This document shows positions 10,699 through 20,468 of a DNA stretch of 64,000 bases, piece after piece (the stretch's first letter is position 1; the number at the start of each line of letters is the position of its first letter). The position numbers were made by a program, and so were the translations under genes. The DNA is taken from positions 124,001 to 188,000 of the forward strand of contig NZ_VJXY01000006.1 in NCBI RefSeq assembly GCF_014831675.1. Reading direction: 5' to 3'. The DNA comes from Komarekiella delphini-convector SJRDD-AB1 (GTDB lineage: Bacteria; Cyanobacteriota; Cyanobacteriia; Cyanobacteriales; Nostocaceae). The notes beneath the pieces are model-generated. The model was not told the origin of the DNA, made no database searches, and worked only from the letters and a program-made list of their open reading frames with translations.

Positions 10699-11067
10699 AA
10701 GTAATTTAAAGATTTAAAGAGTTTAAATCCTCACTTGGTTAGTCACTAACTTCTTAAGAAAATCTTGCATTTTAAATTTGCCTTTGTCATGAGTGTTACT
10801 GCTAACGCGATTACACCTCAAGCTAACAGCAATATTCCTGTTGCACTTACTATGAAATAATAATTCAGCTCGATAGACTTGCTCTTTTCAAGGGCAATCA
10901 ATCCTATGCCATTCAATTAGGCATGAAATTTACAGTCAACATTCTTTTTCTAGAAGAGACTGTTCTGACATTTATCTTGAGAGCAAGACTGCTAAAGGAT
11001 TTATAGGCTGATTGAGAATACATATAGAGACAAGGAAATCCCCCTTGTCCCTACTTCCAGCCGACTA
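10699..11067. other. Spacer without recognised feature
   Basis: An AT-rich stretch between the Uma2 gene and the convergent SRPBCC gene. I found no credible open frame, repeat array or terminator. Confidence 0.4.
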
Positions 11068-11454
11068 TTAAAGCCCTGGAGTTGCCAGAAATTGGCGCAA
11101 ACTCAACAAACTTAGAGTTTGACCAAAGTTCAGGGGTAGGATTGACACTCCCTCTAAGCGAGACTGTACCCAACCTTCTCCCCAGTACCATTCGTGAAAC
11201 CCGTCAATTCCTCCACTTAGGAGTAAGCGCAAGCAGTTAGGTTTTAGAACGTCCACTTGATGGCAAATCGCAACTGGGCCAGTCCAAGTTGTAAATTGTA
11301 ATCCTGGAAGTAATTCTTCTGGCATTCCGGGAGCAAAGCGTTGCACTATAAGCCATTTTTCTAGTTGTTTTGAATGTACCAGGCTATTGTGAATTGCATC
11401 TGCTGATGCTTCTATTTCGATCCGTAGTTGGCTTTGTTGAAAAGTACCCAGCAT
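11068..11454 (-). CDS. SRPBCC (START-like) domain protein
   Basis: A 128-residue protein that looks like a small SRPBCC fold, which binds hydrophobic ligands in a helix-grip cavity. The start FQQSQLRIEIEASADAIHNSLVHSKQLEKWL is typical of the first strand and helix of the family, and the regular alternation of short strands ending in a long C-terminal helix (GQTLSLLSLRQFLATPGL) fits. No active-site motif can be named and the ligand is unknown. It is a single gene with no operon partner. Confidence 0.6.
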   Translation of the reverse strand: MLGTFQQSQLRIEIEASADAIHNSLVHSKQLEKWLIVQRFAPGMPEELLPGLQFTTWTGPVAICHQVDVLKPNCLRLLLSGGIDGFHEWYWGEGWVQSRLEGVSILPLNFGQTLSLLSLRQFLATPGL

Positions 11455-12179
11455 TTTTTAAGATTATATTCAGTTAGAGTGAGTTGTTGTTTTAGTATTG
11501 CAAAGCTCAGTAGAAAATACTCCTCAATATTTTGTTTTCTCTGTGAGCAAATGAGAATCATAAGTTAATTTTGTTAAGACATTTGGCACTTCTCATACAT
11601 TAAATGATTATTACCCATATTTTTTCAATCTTTTGCTTTGTTGCTATCCCACTTGAAAATAAATTTCAAAGCTAATATTTAAAGTCTGTTTTAACTGAGA
11701 TATTGCACTCCTATCAACAACTGCCCAGGAATTCATTCCTGCTTATAGCAAAAGTTTTCTTTAGAAGACTGATCATAGTTCAAGCCTACTAAACGTGAAG
11801 TTGGGCTATTAGCACGTAAATTTATTTTTGAGCAGAATAGTTGGCTTATTGAGAATAGTGGAAGATTTCAGTTAAAAGTGGCTTTAGCTATGAACCTGCG
11901 ATGTAAATCGTAGGCAGACTATGGGTTTGACAACAATTTGACTCTTATAAAGATGTGGATAATGACAAGACATAAAATGAGGAGAGTTCTTAAGTTTAGC
12001 TCAAATTCCTTTTAAGATATGTATTCACTAAATTAGTTGTTGGGTTTACTTGCTTCATGCTATTATAAACTACTGATTTAATATAAATTTAAGTTAAGTT
12101 TTGTTATAATAAGTAATAATCTCATTCCCATGTATAAAAGCAGGGGATTTTCAGTAAGACACTATTGGTAAGGTTTTTC
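11455..12179. other. AT-rich spacer upstream of hslO
   Basis: About 725 bp between the divergent SRPBCC and hslO genes. I see no protein-like frame. The last 150 bp, very rich in TTAAT/ATAAT, probably hold the hslO promoter. No repeat or operator could be defined. Confidence 0.4.
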
Positions 12180-13091
12180 ATGGCGGATCAGTTAATTCGT
12201 GCCACGGCAGCCGAAGGTGGGATTCGTGCAGTAGGTGTGATTACCACACGCTTAACAGAAGAAGCACGAATGCGTCACAAGCTTTCTTATGTGGCAACGG
12301 CAGCACTAGGTCGAACTATGGCAGCAGGCTTGCTGATGGCTTCTAATATGAAGCGAACTGGGTCGAGGGTTAATGTCCGAGTCAAGGGTGATGGCCCTTT
12401 GGGTGGTATTTTAGTAGATGCAGGATTAGATGGCACAGTACGTGGTTATGTAGCAAACCCCTCTATAGAATTGCCTCCCAATCCTAAAGGTAAGCTAGAC
12501 GTTGGTGGTGCGGTGGGTAGCGGCTACCTGTACGTTGTTAGGGATATTGGTTACGGTTATCCTTACTCTAGTACAGTGGAACTAGTTTCTGGTGAAATCG
12601 GTGATGATGTAGCTCATTATCTAGTAAATTCCGAACAAACACCTTCAGCCATAGTTTTAGGTGTGTTCGTAGGAGCAAGTGGAGTTACGGCTGCTGGAGG
12701 ATTACTGGTACAAGTGTTGCCCAAAGCTGCTAGAGACGAAGCTCTAGTTGCAACGCTGGAATCACGGGTAGCTGCTTTAGCGGGATTTACGCCGTTGTTG
12801 CAAGCCGGGAAGACATTGACCGAAATCTTTGGTGACTTACTAGGAGATATGGGTCTAGCAATCTTTCCCGAAAGCCAAATGCTACGCTTTCACTGTGGTT
12901 GCTCTTTTGATCGCGTACTGGGAGCACTCAAGATTCTGGGTGAAGCAGAATTGCAAGACATGATTATTAAAGATGATGGTGCTGAGGCAACTTGTGACTT
13001 TTGTGGCAGAGTCTACCAGGCAAGTAGTGATCAATTAGCTGAGTTAATTGTTGATTTACAAGCAGAATCTACTCTCCAAGGAAAAGTATAA
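12180..13091 (+). CDS. hslO: Hsp33 redox-regulated chaperone
   Basis: Cytosolic holdase chaperone activated by oxidation. From MADQLIRATAAEGGIRAVGV (ATG at 12180) it has 303 residues; an earlier in-frame start at 12165 adds five unlikely residues. The fold signature GRTMAAGLLMASNMK and the C-terminal redox switch are present: the four zinc-binding cysteines occur as CGCSFDRVLGAL (about residues 239-241) and CDFCGRVY (about 270-273). Length is normal. It precedes a membrane repeat protein on the same strand with 146 bp between, so co-transcription is possible but not shown. Confidence 0.95.
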   Translation: MADQLIRATAAEGGIRAVGVITTRLTEEARMRHKLSYVATAALGRTMAAGLLMASNMKRTGSRVNVRVKGDGPLGGILVDAGLDGTVRGYVANPSIELPPNPKGKLDVGGAVGSGYLYVVRDIGYGYPYSSTVELVSGEIGDDVAHYLVNSEQTPSAIVLGVFVGASGVTAAGGLLVQVLPKAARDEALVATLESRVAALAGFTPLLQAGKTLTEIFGDLLGDMGLAIFPESQMLRFHCGCSFDRVLGALKILGEAELQDMIIKDDGAEATCDFCGRVYQASSDQLAELIVDLQAESTLQGKV

Positions 13092-13237
13092 AAGGACACT
13101 AAGCCGTTAAATTGTTAATGGTATCTGTGGAGAAAGATAATTAAAAAAGTAGCTTTTTAAGCATGAGAAAGTTACTATGGCAGCAATGGAATTATCAACT
13201 TAAAACAGATCGCTGTTCAATTATTTTGGTGTGAGAA

Positions 13238-15322
13238 ATGACAGAGCGGGATATTCCAGATATGCCTCCATCGGGAGCAAGAGAGCTAGATAAAAACACA
13301 ATATTATCGCAAACACATCAATTAACTGAAACTCAAGCATTTGGTGTCCCAGCTGGTGGTTCAACCTCCAAGTCAGTGAAGCGGCGAAAAGAAGAAAATT
13401 CCGTTAGCTTAGCGTCTCGTAAAGAAGGATTACCTATAAATAATCACTCAGAAGACACTGTTACACTCAGTGGTAGTTCTAAGAAATTACCACGCTGGCT
13501 GAAAAGCTGGGTGTTATGGTCTGTACTGCTAACTTTATTGATTCCTGGCAGTATAGGTTTCCTGGCGATGGCAATACTGTTGAAGTTGCCATCTGCTCCA
13601 AACTGTCCATCTATTTTTTGGCCGTTGGCTAGTGCGTCAGTAAGGTTACACTGCGCTCAGTTAGCGGCTTCTAAGCAGACGGTAAATGACTTGTTGCAAG
13701 CGATCGCCCTAGTAAAACAACTACCAGAAAGTCACCCACTGCATGGAGAAATTGATCGTTTTTTAGAAGAATGGTCGCGCGATATTTTGCAGCTAGCCGA
13801 CCAGAGTTTTCAAGCCGGGAATTTAGAAGAAGCGATCGCTACTGCTCGCAAGATACCCGAAGACCTGCCAACTTCCAAATTAGTAGACGATCAAGTTTCT
13901 AAATGGCAGTCAGTCTGGTCGAAAGCAGAAGGCATCTACCAAGACTCAGAAAAGGAATTGCAACAAAGGCGCTGGCAATCAGCGTTTATGCTGGCGGCTA
14001 AATTACTGCGCGTGGATAATAAATACTGGGCGAGTACTAAGTACGATCAATTGAATCGCACAATCACCACAGCGCGAGAAGATGGCGATAAGTTAGCAAA
14101 AGCTGAAGGTTTAGCGAATACCAAAATCGTAGATAATCTACTAGCAGCTATCAAGCTAGCCGAGTCGATTGGTCAAAATAGCTACTTTTATCAAAAAGCT
14201 CAAGAGTCAATTCCAGCATTTGGACGTAAAATGCTGGAGTTGGCACAGGCCAAGCTAGATAAGCGGAATGCAGATGACGCTCTGGATATTGTTAGACAAA
14301 TTCCTGAAAATACAGGGCTGCAAGCCGAAATAGATGACTTTATCGCCTTGGGTGAGGCGCAAAGAAGTGCGTGGATAGGTAATGTTTCTGGGTTAGAGGC
14401 GGCGATCGCGCAAGCACAACAAATTGATCCATCAAGGCCAGTGTATAACAAAGCACAAGAGCTTGTTGCTCGTTGGCAGCTGGAAATTGAAGATGTTGCC
14501 CGCCTAGAAAAAGCCCGAATACTGGCTAACCAAGGAACAGTCAATGATCTAACAGCAGCGATCGCGGAAGTTCAGCTGATCCCCGCTAGTAATCCTCGTG
14601 CCCCAGAAGCTAGGCAAGAAATGAGTCGTTGGCGTGCCCAAGTAGAGACCATCGAAGACCAGCCTTACTTAGAACGTGCCGAACAGATAGCAGTATTCGA
14701 GGATATTAACTCCTTGCAAGCAGCGATCGCTGAGGTCAGCCAAGTCCGTAGAGGTCGTGCATTATATCCAGAAGCACGAAGAAAAATTCGTAATTGGACA
14801 GCGAAGATTCAGCGAATTCAAGATCAGCCCTACTTAGATCAAGCGCGTGAATTAGCTCAGAGTGGTAATCTACCTGCTGCAATTAGCACAGCTCAACAAA
14901 TTGCATCGTCGGGAAGGTCACTTTCTGGTGAAGCACAAGCGGCTATAGATGATTGGCAAGGACAAATTCGCGCCAAAGAAAACTGGCAGAAAGCGCAAGA
15001 AGTAGCAGTTGCCGGCACACCAGAAGCTTTAGTTGAAGCAATACGACTGGCGGATCGGGTTCCAAATAGTAGCATCTTACGCATGGATGCAAATTTTGCT
15101 ATTGACCAATGGAGTCAGCAATTACTAGAAATAGCACGCTCCCAAGGTCAGTCTGATATTGCTAGAGGTATTGAGACTGCTAAGTTGGTTCCACGAGGTA
15201 GTGCTGCTTACGCAACCGCTCAAGAGCAAATTAAGACTTGGCGGCAATTTCTCAATCCTGAGCCTCAGCCTGATTCTGAGCAATTTCAGCCATCAACGCC
15301 AATAACTCCTAATGGACAGTAA
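13238..15322 (+). CDS. Membrane-anchored repeat protein, function unknown
   Basis: A 694-residue protein. The first 85 residues are polar and probably disordered. One hydrophobic segment follows at about 87-112 (WVLWSVLLTLLIPGSIGFLA), so the remainder is likely extracytoplasmic or attached to a membrane. The rest consists of repeated helical units of about 55-65 residues ending in a W-x-x-x-I/L pattern, each with a segment like AIAQAQQIDPSRPVY or AIAEVSQVRRGRALY, reminiscent of TPR-like helical repeats. I recognise no enzyme motif. The tail is Pro/Gln-rich. It could be a scaffold; annotations as a chromosome-segregation-type protein would rest only on coiled-coil-like composition. Confidence 0.7.
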   Translation: MTERDIPDMPPSGARELDKNTILSQTHQLTETQAFGVPAGGSTSKSVKRRKEENSVSLASRKEGLPINNHSEDTVTLSGSSKKLPRWLKSWVLWSVLLTLLIPGSIGFLAMAILLKLPSAPNCPSIFWPLASASVRLHCAQLAASKQTVNDLLQAIALVKQLPESHPLHGEIDRFLEEWSRDILQLADQSFQAGNLEEAIATARKIPEDLPTSKLVDDQVSKWQSVWSKAEGIYQDSEKELQQRRWQSAFMLAAKLLRVDNKYWASTKYDQLNRTITTAREDGDKLAKAEGLANTKIVDNLLAAIKLAESIGQNSYFYQKAQESIPAFGRKMLELAQAKLDKRNADDALDIVRQIPENTGLQAEIDDFIALGEAQRSAWIGNVSGLEAAIAQAQQIDPSRPVYNKAQELVARWQLEIEDVARLEKARILANQGTVNDLTAAIAEVQLIPASNPRAPEARQEMSRWRAQVETIEDQPYLERAEQIAVFEDINSLQAAIAEVSQVRRGRALYPEARRKIRNWTAKIQRIQDQPYLDQARELAQSGNLPAAISTAQQIASSGRSLSGEAQAAIDDWQGQIRAKENWQKAQEVAVAGTPEALVEAIRLADRVPNSSILRMDANFAIDQWSQQLLEIARSQGQSDIARGIETAKLVPRGSAAYATAQEQIKTWRQFLNPEPQPDSEQFQPSTPITPNGQ

Positions 15323-15346
15323 TTTGCCGTCTGCTTGAATTCATGG

Positions 15347-15375
15347 GTAGAGACGTTGTATTGCAACGTCTCTAC
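15347..15375. terminator. 12-bp hairpin between convergent genes
   Basis: GTAGAGACGTTG (15347-15358) and CAACGTCTCTAC (15364-15375) are perfectly complementary with loop TATTG. It sits midway between the ends of the convergent genes at 13238-15322 and 15400-16863, so it may act as a bidirectional terminator, although there is no T-run. The sequence looks like a dispersed Nostoc palindrome. Confidence 0.6.
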
Positions 15376-15399
15376 AAATGTTAACCATGCCTACATTTT

Positions 15400-16863
15400 T
15401 CACGCTTGTCTCTCTGCTCTAATCTGTTTATCTGCTTGTTGTCTTAAACTCATGACACCTGCTTGACATAATGTCATTGCAGTAATGTTGCCCGTGTCAT
15501 CCTTTTCAAAAGAAATACTCGTATTCACGGCTTCAGCAAAGAACTCTGATTCTGATGTGGGGAAGAACTGTAACGGTGATTGTTGCCCACATTGTAGGAA
15601 CAAATTCCCATGCTGATTCATTACTTTGAACTGCAATCCAGATTTTGTTAAGTATAACCCTGAGTAAAGGTCAGCTTGTGGCAAGGTGATGACTGGTTTT
15701 TCTAGCGGGAATACATCAGGCCAGTCATACTCAAGGGCAAGCGATCGCATTACTTCCTGCATAGGCTCGATTTCATGCGAGTTGAGCATGACAACAGCGC
15801 CTTTGCCAATGCGTGCGTAAACACGCATTAATGCTACAAATCCTTCATTACTACCACTATGAAAAAAGTAGAAACCATCGCCAACTCCACCACCTGCAAA
15901 GAATCCCAATCCTACAAATAATCCATTCCCTAATCCGACAAATGATTCATTCGCTTGTTGTGTTTGCTCTGGCTGTTGGGGATGCAATATTTCTTCTACC
16001 GTCTGTTTACTCCACACGACAGGAGGAAACCCATGCAATACTCGCATAAGTTCGACTCCGACCTTGGCTAAATCTGATGCCGTTGTCCACAAACCTGCTG
16101 CTGCCATCTCAGGATAAACGTGATGCTTGCCTTCAAGTGGAATACCAGAGAACGAGTGAGCCGTTGCTGCTTTTGCTAACCAATCATTCGGGAGCGGCTG
16201 CTGGTAGGTGCTATTTGTCATGCCTAATGGATCTAACACCAATTCGTGCATAATTTCTGGAAAAGGTTTGCCAAGCAAATCAACCAATAGCTGTTGAGCA
16301 ACTGTCGTTCCGCCACCCGAATAGCGATAATGCAACCCAGGAATGATATTGACCTCTACTTTCTTAGTATTAGCCGGAGGTTCACCATTGAGAACTTGAA
16401 CCGTAGTTGGTAATAGCTCTGAGTTTAGATAGCCAGGAAAGCCATGCACAGTCAAGCCAGCAGTATGGCTCAACAACTGGCGCAGAGTTATCCGGGGTTG
16501 CCAATCTCCGATCGCAGGCACACGCCATGAGGTGAGATAGTTATTGACATCCTCATCAAGGTTGAGACGACCTTCTTGTACAAGACGCATAATTGCTAAA
16601 GCAAAAACAGGTTTGCTAATTGAGGCTGCTTGAAACAACGTGTTTGGTGTGACTTCACGGGTTGTTCCAGTTTCACATACCCCAAATCCACGCGCCCATT
16701 CGATTTCAAAATCATTAATGACGGCAACACTGATGCCTGGGGTGTGGTAACGCGCCAATTGCTCATACAGGGTTTTCGGTAAACTGAATTTTCCTTCCAG
16801 CGCTGTTGCTGGCAGAAGATTATTGATGATACGCTCAATGCGCTGCTCTACAGATTGCAGCAT
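15400..16863 (-). CDS. Beta-lactamase/serine hydrolase family protein (class C type)
   Basis: A 487-residue serine hydrolase of the beta-lactamase/esterase/D-alanyl carboxypeptidase-related family. The nucleophile motif S-x-x-K is SISKP (about residue 82), and the second motif Y-x-N/S is present as YRYSGGG (about 178). The family phrase LLSHTAGLTVHGFPGY is clear. The C-terminal about 100 residues form an extra domain such as is attached to many members. No obvious signal peptide is seen, so a cytoplasmic esterase or peptidase role is possible. Substrate unknown. It is 48 bp upstream of nothing on its strand; the carotenoid gene next to it is transcribed towards it. Confidence 0.85.
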   Translation of the reverse strand: MLQSVEQRIERIINNLLPATALEGKFSLPKTLYEQLARYHTPGISVAVINDFEIEWARGFGVCETGTTREVTPNTLFQAASISKPVFALAIMRLVQEGRLNLDEDVNNYLTSWRVPAIGDWQPRITLRQLLSHTAGLTVHGFPGYLNSELLPTTVQVLNGEPPANTKKVEVNIIPGLHYRYSGGGTTVAQQLLVDLLGKPFPEIMHELVLDPLGMTNSTYQQPLPNDWLAKAATAHSFSGIPLEGKHHVYPEMAAAGLWTTASDLAKVGVELMRVLHGFPPVVWSKQTVEEILHPQQPEQTQQANESFVGLGNGLFVGLGFFAGGGVGDGFYFFHSGSNEGFVALMRVYARIGKGAVVMLNSHEIEPMQEVMRSLALEYDWPDVFPLEKPVITLPQADLYSGLYLTKSGLQFKVMNQHGNLFLQCGQQSPLQFFPTSESEFFAEAVNTSISFEKDDTGNITAMTLCQAGVMSLRQQADKQIRAERQA

Positions 16864-16910
16864 TGGTATACCGTGCTTTCTTGTTCTGGGTTTGTCAGTG
16901 CTATCCGATT

Positions 16911-18425
16911 CTACTTTAGCGCTTCAATCTGCCTGACTACTGTTAGCGCTGAGTAACTCACCCCAGCAGTACCTTCGCCGGGATGGGTGGAGTCACCGAC
17001 TAACCATAGATGATTAATGGGTGTACGATTAGCAAAACCAAAAGGGCCAAAGGTGGGTATCCTTTGACCAATGCCACCGACTATACCGCGATCGCGTGCT
17101 GTGTAATGAGCAAAGGTACGGGGTGTTGCGGCTTCTTGATGGATAATAGTTTCCGGTTTCAAATAGAAGTATTGAGCAAGACGGGCGATCGCCTCTTCTG
17201 TATACTTTTGTTTGAGTAATGGATAATTGTCAGTAAGCCACCACGGTGTAGGATCGACAAATGAAGAAGCGATAATTGTCGATTTTCCGTCTGGGGCGCG
17301 ACCATCTCCAGGATGGCTAACGGAAACAAATAGAGAATTATTTTCGCCAATCGGGCCATTGGCATCATATAGAAATTGTAGGTGGGGAGGACACTCAGGC
17401 GGAATCGCACTGTCATCTACGCCTAAATAGACTACAAACGCTCCCGATGCTTGGGGTAGTTTTTCTACCCGGTGTTTATAGCCAGATGGAGCCTGTTCTC
17501 CTAACAACTGCACCAGGTTTTGCACGGCGACATTTGCAACTACATGGTCAGTTGCTTCTGTCCACACTTCGCCAGTTTTCTGATTTCTGATGACGAGGGC
17601 GGTAGCTTTGCCATTTTCTACTTTGATTTGTTCGACTGTGTGGCGCATTAATAGTTTGCCACCATCTCTTTCTAAAGCTTCTACTAAGCGATCGCTTAAT
17701 ACCTGCATACTACCCTGGAGGTGAAACAATCCTTGGGGTAGTTGGGATACACTCAACGCTGTTGCAGCATATAGTAAGGCTGTTTCTTCAGCGTTGACCT
17801 GAGAATACAGTTTGAGTTGCAAATCCAAAAACGTTCTCAGCCGTCTGTCATTTCCCAGCCCACACAACCGTAAAGCATCTCCTACAGTAAACAAGGTGAA
17901 TGGTACAGTAATTAATGTACTGGGACGCACTGCCTGAGTTAGCTGCCATAAGTCCCACAAGTTACGCGGCGGTAGCACCGGATCGCGTCCTTGAAATTCC
18001 CAACTGGCTGCAAACAAAGTTGCCATCAACTGCCAAAAAGGTTCGCTACCGGGAAACTGCCTTTGTCTTTCTGCTTGCCATTTCTCTGGGTCGCGCCAGA
18101 CGTTAATTGGTGTCACTTCACCAGGCAAATATACCGCACAAGCAGGATCACAAGGTGTCGCTTCAGGTAAATCTATTGCCAATTCTGAGAAAATGCGGTG
18201 GTGAATTCCTCCTGATTCTAACCCCGCTACTTGAGTCGCTCCCACATCAAAGGTAAATCCCTGACGTTTAAATGTAGAAGCACAGCCTCCAGGCACAAGA
18301 GCTTGATCCAAAATTAAGACGTTGTAACCTCTATGGGCTAATAATGCCCCAGCAGTCAGCCCACCAATTCCCGCACCGATGATAACAACGCGGGATTTAC
18401 TTTTGTCAATAGCAAGACTAGACAT
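16911..18425 (-). CDS. crtD: FAD-dependent carotenoid desaturase, probably C-3',4' desaturase CrtD
   Basis: A 504-residue FAD oxidoreductase of the phytoene desaturase/CrtISO superfamily. The N-terminal dinucleotide-binding fold is VVIIGAGIGGLTAGALLAHR (about residues 13-32) followed by the acidic strand end LILD and PGGCAST. The C-terminal FAD motif is LVGDSTHPGEGTAGVSYSAL. This pattern fits the cyanobacterial CrtD group, which introduces the 3',4' double bond in myxol-type carotenoids; a related isomerase or ketolase (CrtO) is an alternative. It ends 48 bp before the start of the serine hydrolase gene on the same strand, so the two may be co-transcribed. Confidence 0.65.
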   Translation of the reverse strand: MSSLAIDKSKSRVVIIGAGIGGLTAGALLAHRGYNVLILDQALVPGGCASTFKRQGFTFDVGATQVAGLESGGIHHRIFSELAIDLPEATPCDPACAVYLPGEVTPINVWRDPEKWQAERQRQFPGSEPFWQLMATLFAASWEFQGRDPVLPPRNLWDLWQLTQAVRPSTLITVPFTLFTVGDALRLCGLGNDRRLRTFLDLQLKLYSQVNAEETALLYAATALSVSQLPQGLFHLQGSMQVLSDRLVEALERDGGKLLMRHTVEQIKVENGKATALVIRNQKTGEVWTEATDHVVANVAVQNLVQLLGEQAPSGYKHRVEKLPQASGAFVVYLGVDDSAIPPECPPHLQFLYDANGPIGENNSLFVSVSHPGDGRAPDGKSTIIASSFVDPTPWWLTDNYPLLKQKYTEEAIARLAQYFYLKPETIIHQEAATPRTFAHYTARDRGIVGGIGQRIPTFGPFGFANRTPINHLWLVGDSTHPGEGTAGVSYSALTVVRQIEALK

Positions 18426-19130
18426 TGATACTTAATTTTAAAATTCTTAATATTTCTACTTATAATCTTACACGATCGCTAAACCTTAACTTTTACAAGC
18501 ACAATCCTCTTAGTCTTTTTCAATAATCAAAGCGGATTCCCATATCCGCAGGAACTCATTTGTAAAAGAGCTATTCAAGAGAATGAAGGACAAAATTTTT
18601 ATTAATTATCATAACCAGGCGATCGCCTGACAAAAAACCGGGCATTTACATTTTTTTGTTAACTGAAATACCACAATGGTAATTAGGTATTTCTCATCAG
18701 CTACAAATATTTTTCCTTTAGTGTATCAGGAGATGCGATCGCGTTAATTGATATGCTTATATTTAGGACTAAAGCTGATGATAATTTGAGGTTTTGATGA
18801 GTAGTACTGAAAATAATTTAATATTCAGGAACACAGCAGAATTGTACTCAACAGTACCTTTTTCTTAGCTTGATATTTTTACAATTTATAGAAATACATT
18901 TTTCTCTGTAAACTATTTTTTAATTCGTACTTTTAGGAGTATTTGTACTTATTATTTAATAAATGAAAGCATCACCGGATGGCTCACATCTATGCGAAAC
19001 AATCCGGAATGCTGTTATTTTAGTTTGTAATTGGAGTGAGATGTATTACAGTAAAGCATAAATTACCAAAAGTAAATATATTTAGCAGATTTTGTAATCT
19101 CCACTGTTCCCTAACTGGAGTCGATTAGTT
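18426..19130. other. AT-rich spacer upstream of the STAND NTPase operon
   Basis: About 700 bp between the divergently transcribed crtD-like gene and the NTPase pair. It is noticeably AT-rich after 18600. No open frame is credible. It must contain the operon's promoter, but I cannot assign one; no inverted-repeat operator was noticed. Confidence 0.4.
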
Positions 19131-20468
19131 ATGCTCCTAGATTTAGAAAGATTTTATCAGGCTTGCAATCCGAGCAGACCGCTAATGATAGGAAATCTGC
19201 GCGATCGCCGATACTATATAGATTTTGCTGCGGTGCGGGGTGGCAAAATCATTGAAGCTTTGCAGCGCACGATTACCAAGATATCGCCAGATGCACCGAC
19301 TTGTCAGCTATTTACAGGGCATCTCGGCTGTGGGAAATCAACAGAATTGTTGCGGCTCAAAGCTGAGTTAGAGGAGCAAAAATTTCATGTAGTTTACTTT
19401 GAGTCTACCCATGTCCTTGAAATGGCGGATGTGGATGTGACTGATATTTTATTAGCGATCGCGGGGCAGGTAAGTGAAAGCCTGGAAGCGATGAAAATTG
19501 GGTTAAAGCCGAAATATTTTACCAAGTTGTTTGCTGAAATTAGAGATTTTCTGCAAACGCCTATTGAACTTGAGGTAGAAGCAGAGTTGTCTGTTGGGAT
19601 TGCCAAAATTACAGCCAAAACTAAAGAAAGTCCACAGTTAAGACGACGATTAAGAGACTACCTAGAACCGCGAACGGCAAATATTTTGCACTCAATTAAT
19701 AAAGAATTGCTAGAACATGCCAACAAACAGTTGAAAGCCCTAGGTAAACAAGGATTAGTGGTAATTGTTGATAACCTAGATCGGGTAGCAATTCGACCTT
19801 TACCATCAGGGCGATCGCTGCCAGAATATTTATTTATTGAGCGGGGTGAGCAGCTACGTAAATTGCATTGTCATGTAGTCTACACTATTCCCCTAGCCCT
19901 GACTTTCTCCAACGACAGCGCTGAACTTCAACATCGCTTAGGTGGTGGCGTAGCGCCTAAAGTATTGCCAATGATCCCAGTGCGTTTACGCTCTGGAGAG
20001 ATTTTCCCCCAAGGACTGGCAATGATGCGACAAATGGTATTAGCTAGAGCCTTCCCAGACATCCTACCTAGCGATCGGTTAGGCTTAATAACACAAGTGT
20101 TTGATAATCTGGAAACCTTAGATCGGTTGTGCCTGATTAGCGGTGGTCATGTCCGCGACTTGTTAGGGTTGCTGTTTGACTGTCTCCGAGAACAAGACCC
20201 ACCCTTTGAGCGGGACTGTGTTGAACTGGTGATTCAAAGACAGCGAGATTACCGAGCTAACGCCCTTGATCCCCATGAATGGGAATTAATCTTTCAGGTG
20301 GTGCAACAGCAAAGAGTCGGTGGTGACATAGCATATCACACCCTATTGCGAAGTCTGTTTGTATTTGAATACCGCGATCATCGAGGAGCTTGGTTTGCCG
20401 TCAACCCAGTTTTAGCAGAGACGCAAAAATTTAAATCATGGTTGAACGACACCCACAAGCAGATGTAA
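19131..20468 (+). CDS. P-loop NTPase, first gene of a STAND/WD40 pair
   Basis: A 445-residue ATPase. Walker A is GHLGCGKST (about residues 63-71) and the hydrophobic Walker B strand is GLVVIVDNLDRV (about 207-218). Around these are phrases typical of the KAP/STAND-like AAA ATPases of cyanobacteria (NPSRPLMIGNLRDRRYYIDF near the start and ISGGHVRDLLGLL in the C-terminal half). No effector domain is attached. Its 3' end overlaps the next gene by 31 bp in another frame, indicating a tightly coupled operon. The partner is a giant STAND NTPase, so a shared sensing or defence role is possible but inferred only. Confidence 0.8.
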   Translation: MLLDLERFYQACNPSRPLMIGNLRDRRYYIDFAAVRGGKIIEALQRTITKISPDAPTCQLFTGHLGCGKSTELLRLKAELEEQKFHVVYFESTHVLEMADVDVTDILLAIAGQVSESLEAMKIGLKPKYFTKLFAEIRDFLQTPIELEVEAELSVGIAKITAKTKESPQLRRRLRDYLEPRTANILHSINKELLEHANKQLKALGKQGLVVIVDNLDRVAIRPLPSGRSLPEYLFIERGEQLRKLHCHVVYTIPLALTFSNDSAELQHRLGGGVAPKVLPMIPVRLRSGEIFPQGLAMMRQMVLARAFPDILPSDRLGLITQVFDNLETLDRLCLISGGHVRDLLGLLFDCLREQDPPFERDCVELVIQRQRDYRANALDPHEWELIFQVVQQQRVGGDIAYHTLLRSLFVFEYRDHRGAWFAVNPVLAETQKFKSWLNDTHKQM